Assembly: GCF_046237015.1 (NCBI RefSeq)
Contig: NZ_JBJYIN010000008.1
Location: forward strand, 124,001-188,000
Source of the DNA: JBJYIN01 sp046237015
GTDB taxonomy: Bacteria; Pseudomonadota; Gammaproteobacteria; Enterobacterales; Enterobacteriaceae
DNA length: 64,000 nt
Reading direction: 5' to 3'
The translations under genes and the position numbers were made by a program. The notes under the pieces were generated by a model. The model was given only the letters and a program-made list of their open reading frames with translations. It was not told where the DNA came from and did no database searches. Below, piece by piece: positions 53,009-62,527 of the stretch (position 1 is the first letter of the stretch; every line of letters begins with the position of its first letter).

Positions 53009-55456
53009 ATGCCGGGAAAAAATTTACATCAAATTATGCAACAACCTGTCAAGCGGAGGACGCTAGTTAAATCGGCCGCAATGACAGGATTGGCTGCAGC
53101 AATTGGTCAAATCATGTTGCCATTTAATCGCCATGCATTTGCCAATAATATGGAACAGGTCAATGAGCCAGAGAAATTGGTCTGGGGTGCTTGTTCGGTA
53201 AACTGTGGTAGCCGCTGTGCACTACGTTTCCATGTCAAAAATGAAGAAGTCAGTTGGGTAGAAACGGATAATACAGGCTCGGATATTTATGGTGAGCATC
53301 AGGTTCGTGCTTGCCTGCGAGGTCGTTCGATCCGTCGCCGTATTAACCACCCAGACCGTCTTAAATATCCTATGAAGCGGGTGGGGAAACGTGGTGAAGG
53401 TAAGTTTGAGCGGATCAGTTGGGAAGAAGCCTATGATGCTATAGCGAGCAACTTACAACGTGTCGTCAAGGAATACGGAAACGAGGCCGTATATATCAAC
53501 TATAGTTCCGGCATCGTTGGCGGCAACATTACCCGCTCATCACCGATGGCGTCGTTAGTTGCTCGCTTGATGAACTGCTATGGCGGCTTTCTGGGACAGT
53601 ACGGAACATATAGCACGGCGCAGATCGCATATGCGATGCCATATACCTATGGCAGCAATATGGGTAATAGTACCTCGGATATTGCGAATACCCGCCTGGT
53701 GGTGATGTTTGGTAATAACCCCGCAGAAACACGAATGAGCGGTGCTGGGGTGACATACCATCTGGAACAGGCTAGAGAACGTTCCAATGCCAGAATGATT
53801 GTTATCGACCCACGTTATACCGATACGGCGGCAGGCAGAGAAGATGAATGGATCCCGATTCGACCTGGCACGGATGCGGCGCTGGTTGCAGGGATTGCCT
53901 GGGTCTTAATTACGGAGAACCTGGTCGATCAGCCTTTTCTGGATAAATACTGTGTGGGCTATGATGAGAAAACCTTGCCAGAAGGGGCGCCTGCGAATGG
54001 GCACTACAAAGCTTACATTCTGGGCCAAGGAGATGATGGTGTAGCCAAAACTCCTGAATGGGCAGCGCGGATTACGGGCATTCCCTCGGCGCGAATCATC
54101 AAGTTGGCGCGAGAAATAGGCAGTACTAAACCGGCTTATATTTGCCAGGGATGGGGGCCACAGCGTCAGGCTAATGGAGAACTGACAGCACGAGCTATTG
54201 CGATGTTGCCTATTCTGACAGGGAATGTGGGCATCCAGGGTGGAAACAGTGGCGCTCGTGAATCGACCTATACGATTACGATTGAGAGAATGCCGGTCTT
54301 GAAGAATCCGGTTAAAACGCAAATCTCTTGTTTTAGTTGGACTGATGCTATTGCTCGAGGCACGGAAATGACCGCGACTCGAGATGGCGTCAAAGGGAAA
54401 GATAAATTGGATGTCCCTATCAAATTTATCTGGAATTATGCCGGGAATTGTTTGGTTAACCAGCACTCGGATATTAATAAAACCCACGAAATATTACAAA
54501 ATGATCGTCAATGTGAAATGATCGTTGTAATTGAAAACTTTATGACATCGTCAGCGAAATACGCTGATATTTTGTTGCCAGATTTAATGACGGTAGAACA
54601 AGAGGATATTATTCCAAATGATTCTGCGGGGAATATGGGATATTTGATTTTTATCCAACCCGTTACGCGTCCAAAATTTGAGCGTAAGCCAATTTACGAA
54701 ATATTAAGTGAGGTCGCTCGCAGGTTGGGTGACGATATTTATCAGGCCTTTACCGAAGGACGAACACAGCGGCAATGGTTGCAATATTTATACGATAAAA
54801 TGCAGGCTAAAGATTCGCAATTACCTGAATATGAGCAACTACGCGCTCAGGGGATTTATAAACGTAAAGATCCAAACGGGCATTTTATTGCGTACAAAAG
54901 TTTCCGTGATGACCCTGTCGCTCACCCCTTAAAAACGCCATCAGGAAAGATTGAGATTTACTCTTCTGCCTTGGCTGAAACAGCGGCAAATTGGGAACTG
55001 GAAAACGATGAGGTAATCAGTCCATTACCGGTTTATGCCTCGACCTTTGAAGGTTGGGATGACCCATTGCGAGAAAAATATCCCTTGCAGATGATAGGGT
55101 TTCACTACAAATCTAGAACTCACTCCACTTACGGCAATATCGACATTTTAGAGGCGGCGTGCCCGCAAGAGATTTGGTTAAACCCGTTGGATGCACAATC
55201 ACGTGGGATAGCAAATGGTGATGTCGTCAGGGTTGTCAATGCTCGAGGCGAAGTCCGCATTCAGGCAAAGGTGACTCCCCGTATTCTCCCAGGCGTGACA
55301 GCAATGGCACAGGGAGCTTGGCATCAGGCGGATATGGCGTCAACCGATCGTGTCGATCATGGCGCTTGCATTAACACGCTAACGACACTGCGTCCTTCTC
55401 CATTGGCGAAAGGGAATCCACAGCATACTAATCTCGTCCAGATAGAAAAGGCGTAA
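53009..55456 (+). CDS. dmsA: anaerobic dimethyl sulfoxide reductase catalytic subunit DmsA
   Basis: An 815-residue molybdopterin enzyme reducing DMSO and similar S- and N-oxides as terminal electron acceptors. The N-terminus has a Tat signal (KRRTLVK, then a hydrophobic stretch ending HAFANN). The [4Fe-4S] cysteine motif CSVNCGSRC follows. Downstream come ACLRGRSIRRR, the probable Mo-ligand serine region GNSTSDI, and the C-terminal dinucleotide-binding domain ending RPSPLAKGNPQHTNLVQ. Of two ATGs, 53009 is seven bases from GGAG and 53003 only one, so 53009 is chosen. dmsB begins ten bases after the stop; DmsD, encoded downstream, is its chaperone. Confidence 0.95.
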   Translation: MPGKNLHQIMQQPVKRRTLVKSAAMTGLAAAIGQIMLPFNRHAFANNMEQVNEPEKLVWGACSVNCGSRCALRFHVKNEEVSWVETDNTGSDIYGEHQVRACLRGRSIRRRINHPDRLKYPMKRVGKRGEGKFERISWEEAYDAIASNLQRVVKEYGNEAVYINYSSGIVGGNITRSSPMASLVARLMNCYGGFLGQYGTYSTAQIAYAMPYTYGSNMGNSTSDIANTRLVVMFGNNPAETRMSGAGVTYHLEQARERSNARMIVIDPRYTDTAAGREDEWIPIRPGTDAALVAGIAWVLITENLVDQPFLDKYCVGYDEKTLPEGAPANGHYKAYILGQGDDGVAKTPEWAARITGIPSARIIKLAREIGSTKPAYICQGWGPQRQANGELTARAIAMLPILTGNVGIQGGNSGARESTYTITIERMPVLKNPVKTQISCFSWTDAIARGTEMTATRDGVKGKDKLDVPIKFIWNYAGNCLVNQHSDINKTHEILQNDRQCEMIVVIENFMTSSAKYADILLPDLMTVEQEDIIPNDSAGNMGYLIFIQPVTRPKFERKPIYEILSEVARRLGDDIYQAFTEGRTQRQWLQYLYDKMQAKDSQLPEYEQLRAQGIYKRKDPNGHFIAYKSFRDDPVAHPLKTPSGKIEIYSSALAETAANWELENDEVISPLPVYASTFEGWDDPLREKYPLQMIGFHYKSRTHSTYGNIDILEAACPQEIWLNPLDAQSRGIANGDVVRVVNARGEVRIQAKVTPRILPGVTAMAQGAWHQADMASTDRVDHGACINTLTTLRPSPLAKGNPQHTNLVQIEKA

Positions 55457-55466
55457 GGGGCAACCG

Positions 55467-56083
55467 ATGACAACACAATACGGTTTTTATATTGACTCCA
55501 ACCGTTGTACCGGTTGTAAAACGTGTGAACTGGCCTGTAAGGATTACAAAGATCTGGGGCCTGATGTGAATTTTCGGCGCATCTATGAATACGCAGGCGG
55601 TTGCTGGCAAAGCGATGGTGATACCTGGCATCAAGATGTGTTCGCCTATTATCTATCAATTTCCTGTAATCATTGTGCCGATCCGGCTTGCGTGAAAGTC
55701 TGCCCTTCAGGTGCGATGCATAAACGGGAAGATGGCTTTGTCGTCGTGGATGAAGAGGTTTGTATTGGCTGTCGCTACTGTTATATGGCTTGTCCGTATG
55801 GAGCTCCGCAATATAACGAGAAAAAAGGGCACATGACCAAATGTGATGGATGCTATGAGCGAGTCGAAAAGGGGGAGAAGCCAATCTGTGTGGAATCTTG
55901 TCCTTTACGCGCACTGGATCTGGCACCCATTGATGAATTGAGGAAAAAGTATGGTGATCTTGCTGAGGTCGCACCGCTGCCAGCGGCACATTTCACTCGT
56001 CCTAATATTGTATTAAAACCTAATGCCAATAGTCTCCTGTCGGTGATGAGACGGGTTTCCTGGCAAATCCTAAGGAGGTGTGA
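55467..56083 (+). pseudogene. dmsB: dmsB with a -1 frameshift near 56034 (electron-transfer subunit)
   Basis: DmsB carries four [4Fe-4S] clusters from DmsC to DmsA. The four cysteine groups are intact: C14-17-20-24, C67-70-75-79, C99-102-105-109 and C126-129-141-145. The main frame matches E. coli DmsB up to KPNANS (residue 189), then continues LLSVMRRVSW... In the other frame the sequence continues PVGDETGFLANPKEV and stops at 56081-56083, which is the expected DmsB C-terminus. The interval is 617 bases, one short of the 618 needed for 205 residues plus stop. So one base is missing around 56034, and the main frame runs on into dmsC as one 492-residue ORF (55467-56945). All clusters lie before the shift, so a fused protein could still work. 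Sequencing error is a real alternative. Confidence 0.85.
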
Positions 56084-56084
56084 G

Positions 56085-56945
56085 ATGGGTAACGGATGGC
56101 ATGAATGGCCGTTAATAATATTCACCGTTCTAGGACAGTGTGTTGTCGGTGGCTTTTGGGTGATGGCGTTGCTGCTACTGAGCGGAAAGTTAGATACGCA
56201 GAAAACCCGACGAGTGCACCTGTCGATGTTTTTTCTCTGGGTACTGATGGGTATCGGGTTTATCGCTTCGGTGATGCACCTCGGTTCGCCTCTGCGGGCA
56301 ATGAACTCCCTTAACCGACTAGGTGAATCTGCATTGAGTAATGAAATTGCGGCAGGGTCGCTTTTCTTTGTGCTTGGTGGGGTTTACTGGCTATTGGCGG
56401 TGTTGAACAAACTATCGGCAGCAGTTGGTCGGATCTGGCTAATGGCAGCCATGTTGGCCGGATTGATCTTTGTCTATGCTATGTCTCGGGTTTATGCCAT
56501 CAATACGGTGCCGACCTGGGATAGTGCCTATACCCCATGGCAATTTTTCCTGACGATGCTGGTTGGCGGTCCTTTGCTGGGCATGTTGTTATTACGTACG
56601 GCCATTGATGATTGGACTGGGATGCGTTGGTTGGCGATGATCAGTGGCGTGGCGTTGGTTGTCAGTATCGCTGTGAATTTAATGCAAACGGCAGGGCTTG
56701 CTGACATTTCCAGTTCAGTACAGCAGGCTTCAGCATTGGTTCCTCAATATGGTCACTGGCTTGTGGGGCGGCTTTTGCTGTTAGTGTTGGGGTTAAGCTG
56801 CTGGTTTTACCCTCTGATGCGAGGGAAAACGCCTTCTGTCGTTGGCTTGAGCCTGGCGATGGTATTGGTTTTCGGCGGTGAAATGATTGGTCGCGCTTTA
56901 TTCTATGGTTTGCATATGACGGTAGGAATGGCTATCGCGGGTTGA
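56085..56945 (+). CDS. dmsC: DMSO reductase membrane anchor DmsC
   Basis: A 286-residue inner-membrane protein with eight predicted spans that anchors DmsAB and oxidises menaquinol. MGNGWHEWPLIIFTVLGQCV is the E. coli DmsC start, and GEMIGRALFYGLHMTVGMA the conserved end. It has a near-perfect AAGGAGGTG Shine-Dalgarno just before the ATG, spanning the ancestral dmsB stop. Because of the dmsB deletion, its frame is also continuous with the upstream dmsB frame, so it may be made both alone and as a DmsB-DmsC fusion. Confidence 0.88.
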   Translation: MGNGWHEWPLIIFTVLGQCVVGGFWVMALLLLSGKLDTQKTRRVHLSMFFLWVLMGIGFIASVMHLGSPLRAMNSLNRLGESALSNEIAAGSLFFVLGGVYWLLAVLNKLSAAVGRIWLMAAMLAGLIFVYAMSRVYAINTVPTWDSAYTPWQFFLTMLVGGPLLGMLLLRTAIDDWTGMRWLAMISGVALVVSIAVNLMQTAGLADISSSVQQASALVPQYGHWLVGRLLLLVLGLSCWFYPLMRGKTPSVVGLSLAMVLVFGGEMIGRALFYGLHMTVGMAIAG

Positions 56946-57005
56946 GAATCAACCTTAATATTTCGTTTCTTACAAGCAAATCGATATTGTTAGAGGAGCG
57001 CGAAG

Positions 57006-57620
57006 ATGTCGCTTGAAATGCTTGCTCAGACTGCACGTATGCTGGGCGCATTGCTTTATTATGCGCCAGATGATGAGCAGAATGTGGCTATTTTGTCGCA
57101 GTTGCGTCAATGTGGACAACAGCTCGATTGGCCCTATGGCCAATCGAATGAAGTCGCGCTCGCAACGGGTCTGATCGCGCAAGGATTGCAGCCAGACTAC
57201 GATGAAAATCTCATGGTGACCTGGCAGCAACTGTTTATTGGTCCAGACGCGTTAGCCGCACCGCCATGGGGTTCGGTCTATCTTGATCGGGAAAATGTTC
57301 TGTTTGGTGATTCGACTCTGGCGTTACGGCAGTGGTTATATCAGCGTGGAATTGAACCGCAGTTTGAACAGCAGGAGCCGGAAGATCATATCGGCTTAAT
57401 GTTGATGTTGGTGGCATGGAGCGCCGAAAATCAACCAGACTGGGTGTCCGACATTCTGGCGGATCATTTGCTACCTTGGGCGATGCGTTACCTGGAACTT
57501 CTGGAACACAGTACGACTCATCCTTTTTACATTGGGTTGGCGAAGTTAACTCGGTTAACGTTGACTGACTGGCAACAGAGTTATGGGATTACTGTGACAG
57601 AGAAAGACATTTTCTATTAA
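57006..57620 (+). CDS. dmsD: Tat proofreading chaperone DmsD
   Basis: A 204-residue all-helical chaperone of the TorD/DmsD family that binds the twin-arginine signal of DmsA until the cofactor is loaded. Family features: WQQLFIGPDALAAPPWGSVYLD, the EPEDHIGLMLMLVAW motif and DHLLPWAMRYLELLE. AGAGGAG ribosome binding site. It lies 60 bases after dmsC and is likely in the same operon, ended by a good terminator. Confidence 0.93.
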   Translation: MSLEMLAQTARMLGALLYYAPDDEQNVAILSQLRQCGQQLDWPYGQSNEVALATGLIAQGLQPDYDENLMVTWQQLFIGPDALAAPPWGSVYLDRENVLFGDSTLALRQWLYQRGIEPQFEQQEPEDHIGLMLMLVAWSAENQPDWVSDILADHLLPWAMRYLELLEHSTTHPFYIGLAKLTRLTLTDWQQSYGITVTEKDIFY

Positions 57621-57636
57621 TGATAGGATGATGTGT

Positions 57637-57672
57637 CAGGGCTGGCAGATTCAAATCTGTCGGCCCTGTTTT
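57637..57672 (+). terminator. Rho-independent terminator of the dms operon
   Basis: CAGGGC / GCCCTG outer stem and CAGATT / AATCTG inner stem with an internal loop, then TTTTACTTTT; 16 bases after dmsD. Confidence 0.85.
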
Positions 57673-57814
57673 ACTTTTAATTTCTCCTCTTTTACCGGGA
57701 GCAATATAAGGGAATAACGAAAAGTGCTCCGTATTTTTTGGTTGATTGACTTTTAAATACACAGTGGCATGATGCGCTCACTTTCCCTTTCGTTTTCTGG
57801 TTACCCACTTCGTT

Positions 57815-58966
57815 ATGTCCGCTTACTCTCGCCCAGTGCGTTTTTTGCTCTGCGGCCTTTTGTTATTGACGATTTGTATCGCAGTATTAAATACATTGGT
57901 GCCTCTCTGGCTTAACTATCAGCAACTCCCTGTTTGGCAAGTGGGCATGGTGGGCTCATCCTATTTTAGCGGTAATTTGGTTGGCACATTAGTGGCTGGT
58001 AAATTAATCCGACGTTATGGGTTCAACCATAGCTATTATTTCGCTGCCTTGTTGTTTGGGGCTGCGACGATTGGATTGGGGATCTCTGTTGATTTCTGGA
58101 GTTGGTTATTCTGGCGTTTTTGGGCAGGGGTAGGATGTGCGCTGATATGGGTTGTGGTTGAAAGCGCACTGCTATGTAGTGGGATGCCGTCTCAGCGTGG
58201 TCAATTATTAGCTGCTTACATGATGGCTTATTATCTTGGCAGCGTGATCGGACAACTGTTATTGGGTGTATTGCCGACACAGTTGATGAGTGTCTTACCT
58301 TGGATCGCGGTATTAATTATCCTGGCAATACTACCGCTATTGTTTACCCAAATTTTAGGAGCGGTTGTTCAAGATCGTCAGGTGAGTGTGTGGCAGATGC
58401 TTAAATTGCGAACAGCCCGACTTGGCGTCCATGGCTGTGTGATTTCTGGTGTGATCCTGGGGTCATTGTATGGACTTATGCCGCTGTATCTTTCGCATCA
58501 GGGGATGAGCGATGCGCAGGTTGGCTATTGGATGGCGTTGTTGATAAGCGCAGGTATCGCGGGGCAATGGCCGATTGGGCGGATGGCCGATCGATATGGT
58601 CGTCTGCTGGTTCTTCGCGTGTTGGTCTTTGTGGTGATCATCAGTTGTCTGGCGATGTTGGGGATTAGCCGCTATGCCATGGCACCCGCGTTATTTATGT
58701 TGGGTTGCGCTGGTTTTACATTATACCCGGTGGCGATGTCATGGGCATGCGAGAAAGTGCACCCGAATGAACTGGTGGCAATGAATCAAGCATTATTGCT
58801 GAGTTATACCCTTGGTAGTCTATGTGGGCCGAGCTTGGCTGCTGTATTGATGCAAACCTATTCAGACCGATTATTATTTGTTCTGATTGCGGTAGTGGCA
58901 CTGTGTTATCTCATCATGTTGCTGAAAAATACGGGACAGCACCCAACATCAGTGGCTCATGCTTGA
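57815..58966 (+). CDS. ycaD: MFS transporter YcaD
   Basis: A 383-residue inner-membrane major facilitator with about 12 spans, matching E. coli YcaD throughout (VLNTLVPLWLNYQQLPVWQVG, GVGCALIWVVVESALLCSG, GMADRYGRLLVLRV-like loop). Substrate unknown. No clear ribosome binding site precedes the ATG, but the start matches the homologue. As in E. coli it follows the dms operon. Confidence 0.9.
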   Translation: MSAYSRPVRFLLCGLLLLTICIAVLNTLVPLWLNYQQLPVWQVGMVGSSYFSGNLVGTLVAGKLIRRYGFNHSYYFAALLFGAATIGLGISVDFWSWLFWRFWAGVGCALIWVVVESALLCSGMPSQRGQLLAAYMMAYYLGSVIGQLLLGVLPTQLMSVLPWIAVLIILAILPLLFTQILGAVVQDRQVSVWQMLKLRTARLGVHGCVISGVILGSLYGLMPLYLSHQGMSDAQVGYWMALLISAGIAGQWPIGRMADRYGRLLVLRVLVFVVIISCLAMLGISRYAMAPALFMLGCAGFTLYPVAMSWACEKVHPNELVAMNQALLLSYTLGSLCGPSLAAVLMQTYSDRLLFVLIAVVALCYLIMLLKNTGQHPTSVAHA

Positions 58967-59031
58967 TTTTGGGGTAACCGGTACTCATTTTATTCACTAT
59001 GAGCGCCGGATTAAGCAGGGATAAGACTGAG

Positions 59032-59469
59032 TTATCTAGCCGCCAAAATTTGGCTCAACTGAGCATTGTTCGTGATATTGGTTAAGCGGTGCAGGCGCTC
59101 GTTTTCATCAAGCCAGCAGACTAACTTTTGCATCATCAAAATGTGCTGATTACTATCGGCCGCAGCTAGCACAATGATGAGTTTGACCGCAGGGTTATCT
59201 GGGAAGTTGATTGCGGTTGCACTGCTGAGTAGGGAAAGGTGGCTAACCTGGCTCAGCACGCCTTCCTCTGGACGGGCATGAGGTAACGCAAATTCAGGGG
59301 TTAAAATATACCAGGGGCCGTTCTTTTCCGTGGCAGTAATAATCGCGTTTGCGTAGTCAGGTGTCGCAATGCCTTTTAATTCCAGCGGTTGGCAAGCGAG
59401 TTTTATAGCCTCTCGCCAATCGCAACTGTCGGATTGAAACTGTGTGGCGGTAAAGAGTGGAGTCTCCAT
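59032..59469 (-). CDS. PTS enzyme IIA component (mannitol/ascorbate type)
   Basis: A 145-residue cytoplasmic phosphocarrier of the EIIA-Mtl/Ula type. The phosphorylated histidine is expected in ALPHARPEEGV (H about 64). Typical ends of the fold, such as VKLIIVLAAADSNQHILMMQKL, are present. It is the last gene of the IIB-IIC-transketolase operon, following a hairpin. It would receive phosphate from HPr and pass it to the IIB protein encoded first in the operon. Substrate unknown. Confidence 0.88.
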   Translation of the reverse strand: METPLFTATQFQSDSCDWREAIKLACQPLELKGIATPDYANAIITATEKNGPWYILTPEFALPHARPEEGVLSQVSHLSLLSSATAINFPDNPAVKLIIVLAAADSNQHILMMQKLVCWLDENERLHRLTNITNNAQLSQILAAR

Positions 59470-59494
59470 TTCTCATTCCTATCGTCTGAAGAAA

Positions 59495-59514
59495 GCAGGC
59501 CGACATTGGCCTGC
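59495..59514. terminator. intraoperon hairpin before the PTS IIA gene
   Basis: Perfect 7-bp stem GCAGGCC / GGCCTGC with a 6-base loop, between the transketolase C-subunit gene and the IIA gene; no U tract. May adjust IIA expression. Confidence 0.45.
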
Positions 59515-59523
59515 TCAGGTTGA

Positions 59524-60438
59524 TTAACGCAGCGCTTCATATAAGGATGTGCCGGAAATACCATACTTTTCTTTTAATTGACGGCTATTACCGGATTCAG
59601 TAAACGTATCTCGAGTACCAATGCGGATCAGCTTTGCCTGAGTCGTGTTTTCTGCCATCACTTCAGCGACTTGCCCACCGAGCCCGCTATTTATCGTGTG
59701 GTTTTCGATCGTTGCGATAAGCGGGCAATTCTCTGTTAGCTGAATAAAGGCGGAATGATTAAAAGGTTTCAGCATAGCGACATGAATAAGTTTGCCTTTT
59801 TTACCGCTTGCAATCAGCTTCTCATATCCCTCGGTGGCTTGTTCAAGCACGGTTCCCTCGTAGAGAATGGCAAAGTCATCACCTGAATCGGCAACGGTCG
59901 CGATGTCGTGAACCCGTGGAATGCGAGTTTTATCTCGTACTGGCATCGGTTCTCGAGCTACACGAATGTAGACGGGGCCGGTGATTTTTGCCGCTTGTTC
60001 AAACGCAGCCTCAACTTCTTCTGCATCGGCTGGCGTCAGAATCGTTATGCCTGGTAATACGCGGGTGAGCGCTAAATCCTCCAGTGCGTGATGGGATGCG
60101 CCATCAGGGCCATCGTCCATTCCCGGATGGCTACCGACCAATTTGATATTCGCTTTGGCATAACAAGCCTGACGTAGCTGTGTCCAGGCTGTACCGGTGA
60201 CAAACATGGCGAAATTCACATAAAACGGAATGTTGCCTTCTAGCGCCTGGCCTGTTGCAAAACTCATCGCGGATCCTTCGGCGATACCCATTTCAAAGAA
60301 GGACTCGGGAAAGGCTTGCTGAAATTGGTCGGTACGTGTTGAACTGGCTAAATCACTGTCAATGGCGACGATGGGATAGCCTTTCTTTTTTAGCGCAATC
60401 AACGCGTTGCCGATTTCATCGCGTGGTGCTTTCATCAT
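59524..60438 (-). CDS. transketolase, C-terminal subunit
   Basis: A 304-residue half-transketolase with the pyrimidine-binding (Pyr) domain and the C-terminal domain. ThDP-activating glutamate expected in FFEMGIAEGSAMSFATGQAL; substrate-channel motif GSHPGMDDGPDGASHHALEDLA; C-domain ENHTINSGLGGQVAEVMAE. It works with the N-terminal half encoded just upstream; the two genes overlap by four bases. Catalyses two-carbon ketol transfer; the exact sugar phosphates are unknown. Confidence 0.9.
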   Translation of the reverse strand: MMKAPRDEIGNALIALKKKGYPIVAIDSDLASSTRTDQFQQAFPESFFEMGIAEGSAMSFATGQALEGNIPFYVNFAMFVTGTAWTQLRQACYAKANIKLVGSHPGMDDGPDGASHHALEDLALTRVLPGITILTPADAEEVEAAFEQAAKITGPVYIRVAREPMPVRDKTRIPRVHDIATVADSGDDFAILYEGTVLEQATEGYEKLIASGKKGKLIHVAMLKPFNHSAFIQLTENCPLIATIENHTINSGLGGQVAEVMAENTTQAKLIRIGTRDTFTESGNSRQLKEKYGISGTSLYEALR

Positions 60439-61232
60439 TGTAATTCCTCCATCGCTTGCTGATACTGATCGGCACAGGGTGTTTTAGAATGCCAGTCGCC
60501 GTTATTTTCCATGTAGCTAATCCCGGCCCCTTTTATGGTGCGGGCAACAATCGCCACGGGTTTACCTTTTAGATGACGAGAAAGCATCAGCGTATCCGCC
60601 ACCTGATGCATATCATTACCATTGTGGAGTTCCAGCACATGCCAGCCGAAGCAGCGGATTTTATCCGCCAGCGGCTCCAGATTGATAACGTCGTTCACCG
60701 GATCGTGAGAAGAGAAACCGTTGTAGTCGATAATGGCGACCAGGTTATCCATTTTCATATGGCCTGCTTGTTGCAAGCTTTCCCAGATTTGTCCTTCGTG
60801 CATTTCACCATCGCCGATGATGGCGAACACGCGATGTGGTTCCTGTTTGCGTTTTTTAGCTGCCGCCATGCCGAGAGCGACGGATAGCCCCTGACCAAGG
60901 AGCCCGGTTGTCGCGTCAACATCCGGTAGTGACTTAATACTCGGATGTCCTTGCAACCGTGAATTGATCTGGCGAAAGGAATTAAATTCGTTGCGATCGA
61001 TTTTGCCCATTTGGTAAAGCATGGCGTACTGTGCGGCAACCGCATGTCCTTTACTCATCACCACTTTCGCACGCGGCGTGGCACTAAGGTCCACCTCTTC
61101 GTAATAGAGCCAGGTCAGAATGTCGATGATGGATAGTGCCCCACCAGGGTGGCCGATACCCGATTCATAAATCATCGTGACGATATCGCGGCGAGCAGCC
61201 TGCGCATGGGATTTCAATTCGTTAATAGTCAT
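60435..61232 (-). CDS. transketolase, N-terminal subunit
   Basis: A 265-residue half-transketolase carrying the diphosphate-binding (PP) domain. ThDP/Mg motif GDGEMHEGQIWESLQQAGHMKMDNLVAIIDYN and the early SKGHAVAAQYAM are intact, with H in SKGH and in GIGHPGGALS as expected active-site residues. It follows the PTS IIC gene by 12 bases. Split transketolases often belong to dedicated catabolic operons rather than the general pentose phosphate pathway. Confidence 0.9.
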   Translation of the reverse strand: MTINELKSHAQAARRDIVTMIYESGIGHPGGALSIIDILTWLYYEEVDLSATPRAKVVMSKGHAVAAQYAMLYQMGKIDRNEFNSFRQINSRLQGHPSIKSLPDVDATTGLLGQGLSVALGMAAAKKRKQEPHRVFAIIGDGEMHEGQIWESLQQAGHMKMDNLVAIIDYNGFSSHDPVNDVINLEPLADKIRCFGWHVLELHNGNDMHQVADTLMLSRHLKGKPVAIVARTIKGAGISYMENNGDWHSKTPCADQYQQAMEELQ

Positions 61233-61244
61233 AATTAATCCTTA

Positions 61245-62510
61245 TCAGGGCAGCATTTTGCCGATGTAGTAAACGATCAACCCAAGGGCCACAAAGTCGG
61301 TTTCCGGGAAGCTGGTACCGGATAAACCTACGGATTCCATGATGGGGTAGATCAGCGCGGGGCCGATGCCGATGAGGATGCCGGTGACAAAGCTGCCCGC
61401 GATAGCGCCTTTCCAGCCGCCGGACGCATTACCAAACACCGCCGCTGTTGCACCGATAAAGAAGTAGGGGATCGCTACCGGAATAATGACGGTTTGTCCA
61501 ATCAGCGCGAGAATTCCCATCACGACCAGTCCGCCAACGAATGAGGAGATAAACCCCAGCACCGTCGCGGTTGGTGCATAGGGAAAGACAACCGGGCAAT
61601 CGAGAGCGGGTTTGGCGTTGGGAATAAATTTCTCTGAGATACCGAGGAAGGCGGGTACGATCTCGGAGAGCAGTAATCGCACACCGGTAATGATGATGTA
61701 GAGTGAAGCCGTAAAGGTCAGAGACTGGAATAGTGGATAAACCAGCCAGTGCATCCCGCCCGCCGCCGCAGTGACCGCCGCTTTACCTGCCGCCAGCGCA
61801 GCGATGTAGTAGAAAATACTGACCGAGATTGACACGGAAACGATGTAGTCTTTGAAAATCCCTAACCAGCCTGGCAGGTTGAGTTTTTCTGTTGACTGTT
61901 TGGGATCGCCGACCTTTGAGCCAATCCAACCTGAAGCGGCGTAGGCCAGCGTGACATAATGTCCCATGGCGATTTCATCGTTGCCAGTGATTTTACGCAT
62001 CCATGGCTGGGCGATTGCCGGATAAAGACAGGCGGCAAGACCAAGCAGGATTGAGCCAGCGATGATGGTAGTGAGATCGCTGTAACCCAACGCTTTCAGT
62101 GTTACCGTGAGCAGGGCAGAAAGGTACAAATTATGCTGACCTGTCAGGAAGATATATTTAAACGGCGTGATGCGGGCGAATACCAGATTCCAGCCGAAAC
62201 CGACAACCATAATCAACGATACGCACATTGAAAATTTTGTCTGAGCAAGGCCGGTTAGCGCTTCAGCCAGCGGCATGACACCTTTCAAGCCAAAACCATC
62301 GCTGAATAGTGTCTGGAAATTGCCGAGAGAGGTGACCGCCAGACCTGCGCCACCGGCAAAGACTAAGAAGCCGACGATGGTTTTGAAGGTACCGGAAAGC
62401 ACTTTCTCAATGGGCTTGCGTTGAACCAGTAGGCCGATTAACGCAATAAAACCAACTAATAGTGGGGTTACACCCAAGATGTCGAATACAATAAACTTGA
62501 GGAGTTCCAT
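61245..62510 (-). CDS. PTS enzyme IIC, ascorbate/SgaT (UlaA) family
   Basis: A 421-residue inner-membrane sugar channel of the EIIC-Asc family with about ten or eleven spans. FIALIGLLVQRKPIEKVLSGTFKTIVGFLVF at the N-terminus and PALDCPVVFPYAPTATVLGF are family hallmarks. E. coli UlaA carries ascorbate; here transketolase genes replace the ula catabolic genes, so the substrate is probably a different pentose- or pentulose-like compound. Salmonella has, from memory, a similar uncharacterised cluster (STM2340-2345 region). Confidence 0.88.
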   Translation of the reverse strand: MELLKFIVFDILGVTPLLVGFIALIGLLVQRKPIEKVLSGTFKTIVGFLVFAGGAGLAVTSLGNFQTLFSDGFGLKGVMPLAEALTGLAQTKFSMCVSLIMVVGFGWNLVFARITPFKYIFLTGQHNLYLSALLTVTLKALGYSDLTTIIAGSILLGLAACLYPAIAQPWMRKITGNDEIAMGHYVTLAYAASGWIGSKVGDPKQSTEKLNLPGWLGIFKDYIVSVSISVSIFYYIAALAAGKAAVTAAAGGMHWLVYPLFQSLTFTASLYIIITGVRLLLSEIVPAFLGISEKFIPNAKPALDCPVVFPYAPTATVLGFISSFVGGLVVMGILALIGQTVIIPVAIPYFFIGATAAVFGNASGGWKGAIAGSFVTGILIGIGPALIYPIMESVGLSGTSFPETDFVALGLIVYYIGKMLP

Positions 62511-62527
62511 ATTTACTCCAGGAGAGC

